From the NCBI GenBank assembly GCA_029907255.1, contig JARYMF010000013.1, positions 18,588 through 82,587 of the forward strand: a stretch of DNA of 64,000 nucleotides, written 5' to 3'. Shown one piece after another: positions 55,924 through 64,000 of the stretch. The stretch comes from Armatimonadota bacterium. Lineage in GTDB: Bacteria; Armatimonadota; UBA5829; DTJY01. The notes beneath the pieces were generated by a model. The model was not told the origin of the DNA. It searched no databases and saw only the letters and a list, made by a program, of their open reading frames with translations. The position numbers were made by a program, and so were the translations under genes. Within the stretch, counting starts at the first letter, position 1. Every line of letters begins with the position of its first letter.

Positions 55924-58900
55924 TGACGGATGTAAGCACATTCGATAAGATAAGGATAGCAATCGCTTCACCAGACGAAATACGTGCCTGGTCGTGCGGC
56001 GAAGTTAAGAAACCAGAGACGATAAACTACCGCACTTTTAAGCCAGAGCGAGACGGCTTGTTTTGCGAGCGAATATTTGGCCCAGTAAAAGACTGGGAAT
56101 GCCATTGCGGTCGCTATAAAAAGGTTAAATTCAAGGGTATAGTTTGTGACCGGTGTGGCGTAGAGGTCACCAGGTCAAAAGTAAGGCGCGAACGCATGGG
56201 TCATATTGAACTGGCGGCGCCTGTTTGCCATATTTGGTACCTCAAGGGAGTGCCAAGTCCCCTAAGCTTAATCCTCGATATTTCGACTAAGCCGCTTGAA
56301 AAGGTCATTTATTTCGCATCTTACATTGTCACGCATGTAGACCGAGCACTAATCAATAGCGAGCTAGATGAGATTAGAGCGGCTGTGAGTGCGGAAATCG
56401 AAGCTATTAAAGAGGCTAAGGATGAAGCCATAGCTTCTATTCGCCGGTCTGCCGCAAAAGAAATGAAAGCAGCAGGCGAGGAGGAAGAGGGCGACAGCGA
56501 ACTTAGCCAGAAGGAAATCGCAAGTCAAATTAGGATCGAAGAAGAAGATGCTGCCGCTCGGATTGACGAGCTCATGCAATCTTTGAAACTCCTCGAGACG
56601 ATTGAAAAGCGGCAACTCATAACCGAAGATCAATACCGTTCTCTTGAGCGATTGCTATCAATGGTCAGCGCTAGAACGGGAAAAGATTTGACGGGTGTCG
56701 TAAAGGCTGGCTTGGGCGCTGCGGCGATTAAGGAACTCCTTCAAGAGATTGATTTGGAGCAGCTGGCGCGAGAGTTAAGACAAGAGATAAAGAATACACA
56801 AGGCCCGAAACGGGCTCGTGCAATTAAAAGGCTCGAGGTTGTGGAGGCTTTTATTAGCTCAAAGACTAGGCCAGAATGGATGATCCTTGAGGTGATTCCT
56901 GTTATATCGCCGGAGCTACGTCCGATGGTTCAGCTCGACGGCGGGCGGTTTGCTACGTCCGACTTGAATGACCTTTATCGGAGAATAATCAATAGAAATA
57001 ATAGGCTAAAGAAAATCATCGAAATTCGCGCTCCGGAATCAATTATCAATCATGAGAAGCGTCTGCTTCAAGAAGCGGTGGATGCTTTGATAGACAACGG
57101 TCGGCGTGCACGGCCGGTTGTGGGATCGAACAATAGGCCTCTAAAGTCGCTCTCGGATATGCTGAAAGGCAAGGAAGGGCGGTTCCGCAAAAACTTGCTT
57201 GGCAAACGCGTTGACTATTCCGGTAGGTCAGTCATCGTAGTTGGTCCGCATCTAAAGCTGCACCAATGCGGTCTTCCAAAGGAAATGGCGTTGGAGCTAT
57301 TTAAGCCCTTCGTCATGAAGACGCTGGTTGAGAAGCAATATACTTCGAACATCAAAACAGCAAAGCGAATGATAGACAGAATGAAACCCGAGGTATGGGA
57401 TGCCCTTGAAGAGGTCATTCGCGAACATCCAGTTCTTCTTAACCGAGCTCCAACACTCCATAGGCTTGGAATACAAGCATTCGAGCCCGTGTTGGTGGAT
57501 GGAAAGGCTATTCAGATACATCCATTAGTTTGCCATGGATTCAACGCAGACTTTGACGGCGACCAAATGGCAGTGCATGTACCGCTTTCAGCTACTGCGC
57601 AAGCTGAGGCGCGGGTACTTATGCTTTCAAGTCATAACCTTTTCCTGCCGGCTGATGGGCATCCAGTCGTTGCGCCAATTCAGGATATAGTACTTGGGTG
57701 CTACTACCTAACCCAAATGGCGGATGGAGAGCCACCTGAAGAGGTATTTAACGTAGATGAAGCCATTTTGGCTTATGAGTTGGGTCACCTTGATTTGCAT
57801 GCGCCAATCAAAGTACGAGTCAAGGATGAGAATGGCAATTCAAGCATTCGCGTAACAACAGCTGGCAGGCTTATTTTAAACAAAATTCTGCCCGAAAAAC
57901 TGCACAACTTTGATAAGGTGCTAAATAAGAAAGCTGTTGAGAACCTAGTAGCCGAATGCCACAAGCACTATGGTTCCGATAGAACTATTCAGCTACTTGA
58001 TGATCTAAAGGCAATCGGCTTCGAATATGCTACGCGTGCAGGAGTGACAATTTCCATGACGGATATGGACATTCCTGCAAAACGCGATGAAATCATACGA
58101 CGCACGGAAGAAGCTGTCGAAAAAACAAATCAGCAATACCATAGGGGTCTAATTAGCCAAGGAGAACGCAAACAGAAGGTCTTGGAGTTGTGGACAAAAG
58201 CTTCTGAAGAAGTTGCAGAGGCTATTCTGGAAAATATCGACCGATTTAACCCGATATACATGATTACAGATTCCGGTGCTCGAGGTAGCCAAAGGCAGAT
58301 AACGCAGCTTTCTGGTATGCGCGGATTGATGTCCGACCCATTTGGCAACTTAATTGAAGACCTTCCAATCAAGTCGAACTTCCACGAGGGTCTCTCAATC
58401 CTTGAGTACTTCATCTCGACCCACGGAGCACGCAAAGGCTTGGCAGACACAGCTCTTCGAACCGCAGACGCCGGCTATCTGACAAGACGGTTGGTGGATG
58501 TTGCGCAAGACGTGATTGTCCGAGCCGAAGACTGCGGTACAACCCAAGGCATATGGGTCAGCGAGATAATCGAAGAAGGCGATGTTGTCGAAACCCTAGC
58601 AGAGCGAATTCGCGGGCGATGTGCAATTGAGCCAATTATAGATCCAAACACAGGGGAAGTGCTCGTTGATGTAAATGAAGAAATCAGCGATGACATGGCC
58701 GACAGAATCGAAAAGCTAGGCATCAAAAAAGTGGGTATTCGGTCACCTCTAACCTGTGAGCTTCGCCAGGGAATTTGCGCGAAATGCTACGGGCGCGATA
58801 TGGCAATCGGCAAGCCAGTTGAGGTTGGCGTAGCCGTCGGAATAATTGCAGCCCAGTCCATAGGCGAACCTGGAACTCAGCTTACAATGAGAACATTCCA

Positions 58901-60101
58901 TACGGGCGGCGTTGCTGGGAAATACCTCACAGGCGTTGCAGAAGTCAAAAAGAAGAAACAGGAATCCCTCCGAGAGCTTCATGACGATATTCAGCGCGGT
59001 CTTATCTCACTCGAAGAAGGTATCGAGGGAATGGAGACCGAGCGTGTGCGTGCTGTGCAAGCAGTTCTGAAGGTTCTCGAAGACCAGGTTCGAGGCCTGC
59101 TTCGTGTAGTTGAGCTGTTCGAAGCACGGAAGCCAAAAGGGCAGGCAATCATTACCGAAGTAGGTGGCAAGGTTGTCGACATCGAGACCAAAGGTCTCAA
59201 ACGAGTGGTCATCCATACAAAGCAACCTACTGAGAACTTGTCAGCAATTGTTGGCGAAGTGCTTGCGGAAGACATTATAGGTGAGGACGGCGAAGTATTA
59301 TATGCCGCTGGTACCGAAATCACCGAGAAGATTGCAAAAAGACTCAAAGAACTTGGGTTTGAAACAGTCACACTACGGAAAACTCACCTAGTTCCATATC
59401 GTGGCAATTTGGAAGTCAACATTGGCGACGAACTCCAACCAGGAGACAGACTCACGGAAGGCCCGCTAGACCCACACAAGGTCCTGGAGCTTCGAGGTGT
59501 ACGTGGTGTTATGGACTACCTTGTCAGAGAAATTCAAAACGTCTACAAATCCCAAGGTGTGTCCATCAATGACAAGCATATCGAGGTAATCGTTCGCCAG
59601 ATGCTCAGGAAGAGGAAAATCAGAGATGCTGGGGATACAAAGTTCCTGCCTGGACAGATAGTGGACAAGTTCGAATTCGAGGACGAAAATGCTAGAGTCA
59701 GACAGCTTGACCCGCCTGGAACCGAGGCAACAGCCGATTGGGTGTTGCTTGGCATTACGGAAGCATCACTTGCAACCGATAGCTTCCTATCCGCGGCATC
59801 GTTCCAAAAGACCACAAGAGTTCTTACAGAAGCCGCGGTGAAGGGCAAGCGCGATAACCTGGTAGGTCTCAAGGAGAATGTAATAATCGGTCGTTTGATC
59901 CCAGCAGGCACTGGTTTGCCGGACTATCGTGCTATTGAAGTAGAGCCAGCCGAGAGCAAAGAAGCAATCACTGCCCGCGAGGTACTGTCGGCACAGGCGT
60001 TTCTCCCTGCAGGCGAATCGGCTACGGCAGAGTCCAAATCGGGAGAGTCATCTAGTGGAGAAGCCGAAGGTGAAGCGGAGGCGGCTGGGGCAGCTATATA
60101 A
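55923..60101 (+). CDS. rpoC: RNA polymerase beta' subunit
   Basis: 1392 residues. N-terminal zinc site C60, C62, C75, C78; active-site NADFDGDQM at 541-549 with the three catalytic Asp; second zinc site with C945, C952 and C955 in [11 protein letters not shown]. The clamp coiled coil (residues 140-290) has a charged stretch rich in Lys/Glu. The trigger-loop region has [63 protein letters not shown]. The last 50 residues are an acidic Glu/Ser/Ala tail. Confidence 0.98.
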   Translation: MTDVSTFDKIRIAIASPDEIRAWSCGEVKKPETINYRTFKPERDGLFCERIFGPVKDWECHCGRYKKVKFKGIVCDRCGVEVTRSKVRRERMGHIELAAPVCHIWYLKGVPSPLSLILDISTKPLEKVIYFASYIVTHVDRALINSELDEIRAAVSAEIEAIKEAKDEAIASIRRSAAKEMKAAGEEEEGDSELSQKEIASQIRIEEEDAAARIDELMQSLKLLETIEKRQLITEDQYRSLERLLSMVSARTGKDLTGVVKAGLGAAAIKELLQEIDLEQLARELRQEIKNTQGPKRARAIKRLEVVEAFISSKTRPEWMILEVIPVISPELRPMVQLDGGRFATSDLNDLYRRIINRNNRLKKIIEIRAPESIINHEKRLLQEAVDALIDNGRRARPVVGSNNRPLKSLSDMLKGKEGRFRKNLLGKRVDYSGRSVIVVGPHLKLHQCGLPKEMALELFKPFVMKTLVEKQYTSNIKTAKRMIDRMKPEVWDALEEVIREHPVLLNRAPTLHRLGIQAFEPVLVDGKAIQIHPLVCHGFNADFDGDQMAVHVPLSATAQAEARVLMLSSHNLFLPADGHPVVAPIQDIVLGCYYLTQMADGEPPEEVFNVDEAILAYELGHLDLHAPIKVRVKDENGNSSIRVTTAGRLILNKILPEKLHNFDKVLNKKAVENLVAECHKHYGSDRTIQLLDDLKAIGFEYATRAGVTISMTDMDIPAKRDEIIRRTEEAVEKTNQQYHRGLISQGERKQKVLELWTKASEEVAEAILENIDRFNPIYMITDSGARGSQRQITQLSGMRGLMSDPFGNLIEDLPIKSNFHEGLSILEYFISTHGARKGLADTALRTADAGYLTRRLVDVAQDVIVRAEDCGTTQGIWVSEIIEEGDVVETLAERIRGRCAIEPIIDPNTGEVLVDVNEEISDDMADRIEKLGIKKVGIRSPLTCELRQGICAKCYGRDMAIGKPVEVGVAVGIIAAQSIGEPGTQLTMRTFHTGGVAGKYLTGVAEVKKKKQESLRELHDDIQRGLISLEEGIEGMETERVRAVQAVLKVLEDQVRGLLRVVELFEARKPKGQAIITEVGGKVVDIETKGLKRVVIHTKQPTENLSAIVGEVLAEDIIGEDGEVLYAAGTEITEKIAKRLKELGFETVTLRKTHLVPYRGNLEVNIGDELQPGDRLTEGPLDPHKVLELRGVRGVMDYLVREIQNVYKSQGVSINDKHIEVIVRQMLRKRKIRDAGDTKFLPGQIVDKFEFEDENARVRQLDPPGTEATADWVLLGITEASLATDSFLSAASFQKTTRVLTEAAVKGKRDNLVGLKENVIIGRLIPAGTGLPDYRAIEVEPAESKEAITAREVLSAQAFLPAGESATAESKSGESSSGEAEGEAEAAGAAI

Positions 60102-60150
60102 ATGCATAATCGGCGCTGCTGCTAATGACAGACTTGGCTCTTGGCGAGAA

Positions 60151-60217
60151 TGTGACAAAAATATCACAGAAAACTTCAGTACGGATTGTTGACAAACTGC
60201 GGGCCATTTAGTATACT
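60151..60217 (+). promoter_or_regulatory. Promoter of the str operon, with an upstream inverted repeat
   Basis: TTGACA 60189-60194, 17-base spacer, TATACT 60212-60217: a near-perfect promoter. TGTGA 60151-60155 and TCACA 60164-60168 form an inverted repeat with an 8-base centre, 20 bases before the -35; this could be a regulator site but its spacing differs from the CRP consensus. Confidence 0.75.
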
Positions 60218-60223
60218 ATATCG

Positions 60224-60520
60224 GTTTGTTAGAATAGTCGCGGTGACGAATTGATTGCTTTGCCTAACTTTCTCGGCGAGGCAGTTGACAAGTTCCATTA
60301 AGGTGCTTGTATTGTCGTTCCGCATTAATATAAGGGGGGCGATGCGAGGAAAACATCTCCTCACATAGATAGCTATAAAGTTCACTGCGGACGTCTATGT
60401 CTCATTGCCCCTCAAATCGCATGCGAGGGGCAATGTTGTTTGTAGAGAGATTTTGCACAGGCTAATAGCCTATAAAAGTAAGCAATTTTTGAAAGAAACA
60501 ATAAAGAAGGAAGAGATCCT
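60224..60520 (+). promoter_or_regulatory. Structured leader of rpsL-rpsG-fusA
   Basis: The 419-base gap after rpoC ends in a leader of about 295 bases with several hairpins. GAGGA 60346-60350 pairs with TCCTC 60358-60362; ACATAGA 60363-60369 with TCTATGT 60394-60400; CATTGCCCCTC 60403-60413 with GAGGGGCAATG 60425-60435 (11 bp). The last stem is followed by a weak T/G tract, so it may act as a conditional terminator. A long leader on the S12-S7-EF-G operon suggests feedback by a ribosomal protein. Confidence 0.5.
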
Positions 60521-60892
60521 ATGCCAACAATCAGTCAGCTTATTCGAAAAGGACGCAAAAAAGTTAAAAAGAAGAGTGCGGCTCCGGCACTAAGAGGCAC
60601 ACCTCAGAAGCGCGGGGTATGTTTGAGCGTGCGTACTGAAACACCAAAAAAGCCTAACTCAGCACTCCGTAAGATTGCAAAAGTTAGGCTTACAAACGGG
60701 ATGGAGGTAAAAGCCTACATCCCCGGGATTGGCCATAACCTTCAGGAGCACTCGGTTGTCCTTGTGCGCGGTGGCCGTGTTAAAGACCTTCCGGGTGTCC
60801 GCTACCACGTTGTGCGGGGTGCATTGGATGCTGCGGGCACCAAAGATCGGAAGAGTAGTAGATCCAAATACGGAACTAAGAAGCCCAAGTAA
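60521..60892 (+). CDS. rpsL: 30S ribosomal protein S12
   Basis: 123 residues. Decoding-site loop [11 protein letters not shown] and the second loop [16 protein letters not shown] carry the lysines seen in streptomycin-sensitive strains (E. coli K42 and K87 equivalents). GGAAGAG lies just before the ATG. First gene of the str operon. Confidence 0.98.
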   Translation: MPTISQLIRKGRKKVKKKSAAPALRGTPQKRGVCLSVRTETPKKPNSALRKIAKVRLTNGMEVKAYIPGIGHNLQEHSVVLVRGGRVKDLPGVRYHVVRGALDAAGTKDRKSSRSKYGTKKPK

Positions 60893-61377
<485 letters not shown>

Positions 61378-61378
<1 letters not shown>

Positions 61379-61416
61379 TTGCCCATTGGGTGCTCCCTGG
61401 GCAACATCGCCCAGGG
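61378..61416 (+). promoter_or_regulatory. Two mutually exclusive hairpins between rpsG and fusA
   Basis: GTTGCCCA 61378-61385 can pair with TGGGCAAC 61398-61405, or CCCTGGGC 61395-61402 can pair with GCCCAGGG 61409-61416. Both stems have 8 bp and share 61398-61402, so only one forms at a time. No T-run follows. Confidence 0.45.
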
Positions 61417-61442
61417 TAGCAGCCAAATTGGGGGTGGAGTAA

Positions 61443-63542
61443 TTGAGGAAAGATTACGATTTAGAGAAAACAAGAAATATAGGAATAGCCGCGCACATTG
61501 ATGCGGGCAAGACTACCACCACAGAACGCATCCTGTTCTACTCAGGCCGAATCCATAGAATGGGCGAAGTGGATGACGGGGCAGCCACTATGGACTGGAT
61601 GGAGCAGGAACAGGAGCGCGGAATCACAATCACATCTGCGGCAACAACCTGCTTCTGGCGGGACCATAGGATTAATATAATCGACACACCAGGGCATGTA
61701 GACTTCACTGTAGAAGTTGAAAGGTCCCTCAGGGTCCTTGATGGTGTTATTGCAATATTCTGCGCCGTGGGTGGCGTTCAGCCTCAGTCTGAAACAGTCT
61801 GGAGGCAGGCTAATAAGTATCGCGTCCCGAGGATAGCCTTCGTAAACAAAATGGATAGACTTGGGGCGGATTTCTATAGGGTAGTTGCTCGAATTCGCGA
61901 GCGCCTTGGAGCAAATGCAATCCCTATTCAGCTCCCCATAGGAGCCGAATCCGCATTTGAGGGCATTGTTGATTTGCTACAAATGAGGGCTATCCATTAC
62001 CTTGATGAGCTAGGAACTCAAATAAGGGAGACCGACGTGCCCGCCGATATGCTAAACAATGCCCTTGAACATCGCGAGGCTATGATTGAGGCTCTGGCTG
62101 AGGTAGACGAAAATCTTATGGACATATACCTAGAAGGCGGCAGGATTACAGTTGAAGCTCTCAAAGCTGCAATCCGAAAAGGCACGCTTTCTGGGCAAAT
62201 AGTCCCTGTGCTTTGTGGTGCGGCGTTCAAAAACAAGGGAATCCAACCCTTGATGGACGCAATTGTGGATTACCTCCCTTCGCCGCTTGATATAGACGCA
62301 GTAATAGGCACGAACCCAAAGACAGGCGAAATAGAAACCCGAAGCCCAGATGAAAGCCAGCCGTTCAGCGCATTGGCGTTTAAGATAATGTCCGACCCCT
62401 ATGTTGGAAGACTGACTTTCATTCGGGCGTACTCGGGACGCTTATCGAAGGGTGCTCATGTCTTTAACTCGACTCGCGGTGTTAGGGAACGTATTGGGCG
62501 AATTTTGCGAATGCACGCAAACCATAGGGAAGATATAGAGCAAGTTCGTGCGGGCGATATAGTGGCAGTTGTTGGGTTGCAGAGCACCGTGACGGGTGAC
62601 ACGCTCTGCGAGCAGAATCACCCTATCGTTTTGGAGGCAATCCAATTTCCGGTGCCGGTAATCTCAGTGGCTGTTGAGCCAAAGACAGCCGCCGAGCAAG
62701 AAAAAATGGCAACCGCCCTTGCCAGACTGGCCATCGAAGATCCGACATTCCGTGTTCATATAGACGAGGAAACAGGGCAAAGCATAATATCAGGCATGGG
62801 TGAACTTCACCTAGAAATTATATTGGATAGACTATTTCGGGAATTTGGCGTCCAGGCAAACCACGGCAGGCCACAAGTAGCATACAAGGAAACAATAAGG
62901 CATGCTGGAGAAGGCGAAGGTCGCTATGTAAGACAAACGGGAGGACGTGGCCAATACGGACACTGCATATTGAGAGTTGAGCCGCTAGGTCCTGGCGAGG
63001 GCATAAAGTTTAATACAAAAATCAAGGGTGGCGAAATACCCAAAGAATTCTTCCCTGCAATAGAAGCAGGAGTTCGAGAAGCACTTGAATCAGGTGTATT
63101 AGCCGGCTACCCAGTTATTGACGTTGGGGTAACACTAATCGGTGGCTCATACCATGAAGTGGATTCTTCGGAAGTAGCATTCAAGATAGCAGGCTCGATG
63201 GCAGTAAAAGCTGCTCTAAAAAATGCAGAGCCTGCCCTAAAGGAACCAATTATGGCCGTTGAGGTTGTGACTCCCGAAGGCTTTATGGGGGACGTAATCA
63301 GCGATTTGAACTCAAGGCGTGGACAGATTCTAGGCATGGAGCCAGGGCCAGGTGGAACACAGATAATTAGGGCAGAAGTTCCACTCGCCGAAATGTTCGG
63401 GTATGCTACAAGTCTTCGCTCAATAACCCAAGGCAGGGCATCCTATACAATGGAACCTGCGCGATACGAAGAAGTGCCGAAAGACGTCGAAGAAGAATTG
63501 ATTTTAAAGGTCGGAGGACGACCCATCGGCGTGTCTTACTGA
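61443..63542 (+). CDS. fusA: Elongation factor G
   Basis: 699 residues. TTG start at 61443: an in-frame TAA at 61440-61442 rules out anything earlier, and GGTGGAG lies upstream. GTPase motifs: G1 AHIDAGKTT, switch [13 protein letters not shown]3 DTPGHVDF, G4 NKMDRLG. Domains II-V follow, with [15 protein letters not shown] in domain IV and the C-terminal [21 protein letters not shown]. It catalyses ribosome translocation. Confidence 0.98.
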   Translation: MRKDYDLEKTRNIGIAAHIDAGKTTTTERILFYSGRIHRMGEVDDGAATMDWMEQEQERGITITSAATTCFWRDHRINIIDTPGHVDFTVEVERSLRVLDGVIAIFCAVGGVQPQSETVWRQANKYRVPRIAFVNKMDRLGADFYRVVARIRERLGANAIPIQLPIGAESAFEGIVDLLQMRAIHYLDELGTQIRETDVPADMLNNALEHREAMIEALAEVDENLMDIYLEGGRITVEALKAAIRKGTLSGQIVPVLCGAAFKNKGIQPLMDAIVDYLPSPLDIDAVIGTNPKTGEIETRSPDESQPFSALAFKIMSDPYVGRLTFIRAYSGRLSKGAHVFNSTRGVRERIGRILRMHANHREDIEQVRAGDIVAVVGLQSTVTGDTLCEQNHPIVLEAIQFPVPVISVAVEPKTAAEQEKMATALARLAIEDPTFRVHIDEETGQSIISGMGELHLEIILDRLFREFGVQANHGRPQVAYKETIRHAGEGEGRYVRQTGGRGQYGHCILRVEPLGPGEGIKFNTKIKGGEIPKEFFPAIEAGVREALESGVLAGYPVIDVGVTLIGGSYHEVDSSEVAFKIAGSMAVKAALKNAEPALKEPIMAVEVVTPEGFMGDVISDLNSRRGQILGMEPGPGGTQIIRAEVPLAEMFGYATSLRSITQGRASYTMEPARYEEVPKDVEEELILKVGGRPIGVSY

Positions 63543-63685
63543 CACTAAACATTAGTCAAAAGTTAGATTAAAACGAGTTTGATAAAATCTTTCCTTCTCC
63601 TTAAACTGGAGAGGGATAAGCAATAATTGATGGAAGCGTGTGCTAGAATAATTAGCGCAAAAGTCTTCCATTTTCTGGATTAATC

Positions 63686-63709
63686 TGGTATTATTGCAAA
63701 GTTCGTGTC
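63686..63709 (+). promoter_or_regulatory. Extended -10 promoter and leader start of tuf
   Basis: TGGTATTAT at 63686-63694 is an extended -10; a -35 match is poor. GTTCGTGTC at 63701-63709, at the predicted mRNA start, is also found just after the rpoB -10. The gap from fusA also holds a GC-rich 8-bp hairpin at 63593-63615 without a T-run. Confidence 0.5.
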
Positions 63710-63747
63710 CAATTAGAAATCAGACGTGCTTTAAGGAGGCATAAAAG

Positions 63748-64000
63748 ATGGGGAAGCAGCGGTTTGAGAGGACGAAGCCGCATGTAAACGTAGGGACTAT
63801 TGGTCATGTTGACCATGGGAAGACGACGTTAACATCAGCGATCACGCAGGTATTAGCGTCGAAGGGGCTAGCGCAGTTCAAGAGTTTTGATGAGATTGAC
63901 TCAGCGCCTGAGGAGAAGGCGAGGGGCATAACGATTGCGACATTTCATGCTGAGTATGAGACAGAGAAGCGGCATTATGCGCATGTAGACTGTCCTGGGC
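63748..64000 (+). CDS. tuf: Elongation factor Tu, N-terminal part
   Basis: Cut by the window end; 84 residues visible. AAGGAGG at 63733-63739, ATG at 63748. Opens [29 protein letters not shown], with G1 GHVDHGKT, the switch I region [15 protein letters not shown] and the start of G3 DCPG. The switch I has Ala and Phe where most bacteria have Asn and Ser/Ala (ITINTSHVEYE), while the essential Thr is kept. It delivers aminoacyl-tRNA to the ribosome. Confidence 0.97.
   Translation, partial: MGKQRFERTKPHVNVGTIGHVDHGKTTLTSAITQVLASKGLAQFKSFDEIDSAPEEKARGITIATFHAEYETEKRHYAHVDCPG

Noticed and set aside
60151..60168. CRP/FNR site
   Set aside because: TGTGA and TCACA are present but the 8-base centre does not fit CRP (6 bases) and the sequence does not fit FNR; kept only as an inverted repeat.
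60285..60313. Second promoter in the str leader
   Set aside because: TTGACA is perfect but the -10 candidate (TGTATT) is poor, and the upstream promoter at 60189-60217 is far better.
63593..63615. Intrinsic terminator after fusA
   Set aside because: Eight-base stem but no T-run on the + strand.

Overview
The window is gene-dense bacterial chromosome with almost every gene on the + strand (only rpmB is clearly on the - strand). There are no phage, IS, CRISPR, rRNA or tRNA signals. GC is moderate by eye. Several features suggest an uncultured member of the Terrabacteria side of the tree, perhaps close to Armatimonadota: the alaS-ruvX-mltG-yqeG-aroE-pilBTCD gene order, a prepilin of the DUF1559 style ending in an LFLDGHVK motif, a DUF1385 protein, a methyltransferase-type uroporphyrinogen decarboxylase homologue, and secreted sugar-active and beta-propeller proteins. 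This placement is inference; a 16S or marker-gene tree would settle it.

Region by region. Positions 1-14900 are metabolic and secreted functions: the end of a URO-D-family gene; a secreted GH3 glycosidase; trpS behind a leader that encodes a peptide with three nearly adjacent Trp codons and ends in a terminator; a GNAT acetyltransferase; an orphan iron/cobalamin-type ABC ATPase with an extra C-terminal domain; rpmB; a CBS-DUF1385 fusion; a DUF1858 protein; argS; a secreted TIM-barrel-like protein; then a sugar-alcohol dehydrogenase, a YesL-like membrane protein and a PfkB kinase. Positions 14911-20504 are the housekeeping run alaS, ruvX, mltG, yqeG, aroE.

Positions 20603-50346 are one large type IV pilus locus: pilB, pilT, pilC, pilD, a prepilin, three very large minor prepilins in PilV-PilW-PilX order, two giant secreted beta-propeller proteins (1362 and about 2137 residues) where proteobacteria keep pilY1, then pilM, pilN, pilO, a PilP-like gene, a short STN-domain protein with a Gly/Tyr-repeat tail, and the secretin pilQ. 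PilB and PilT drive extension and retraction, PilC and PilMNOP form the inner-membrane platform, PilQ is the outer-membrane gate (so the cell should be diderm), and the giant prepilins and propellers are the likely tip or surface part.

Positions 50400-64000 are the transcription/translation core: L10 leader, rplJ, rplL, terminator, rpoB, rpoC, then a separately promoted str operon rpsL-rpsG-fusA and the start of tuf, which the window cuts. Promoters here are near-perfect sigma-70 consensus, and the leaders hold alternative RNA structures. The strongest candidates for new biology are the Trp leader-peptide attenuator before trpS, the giant pilus-tip assembly, the Gly/Tyr-tailed half-secretin, and a zinc-ribbon insertion in RpoB.
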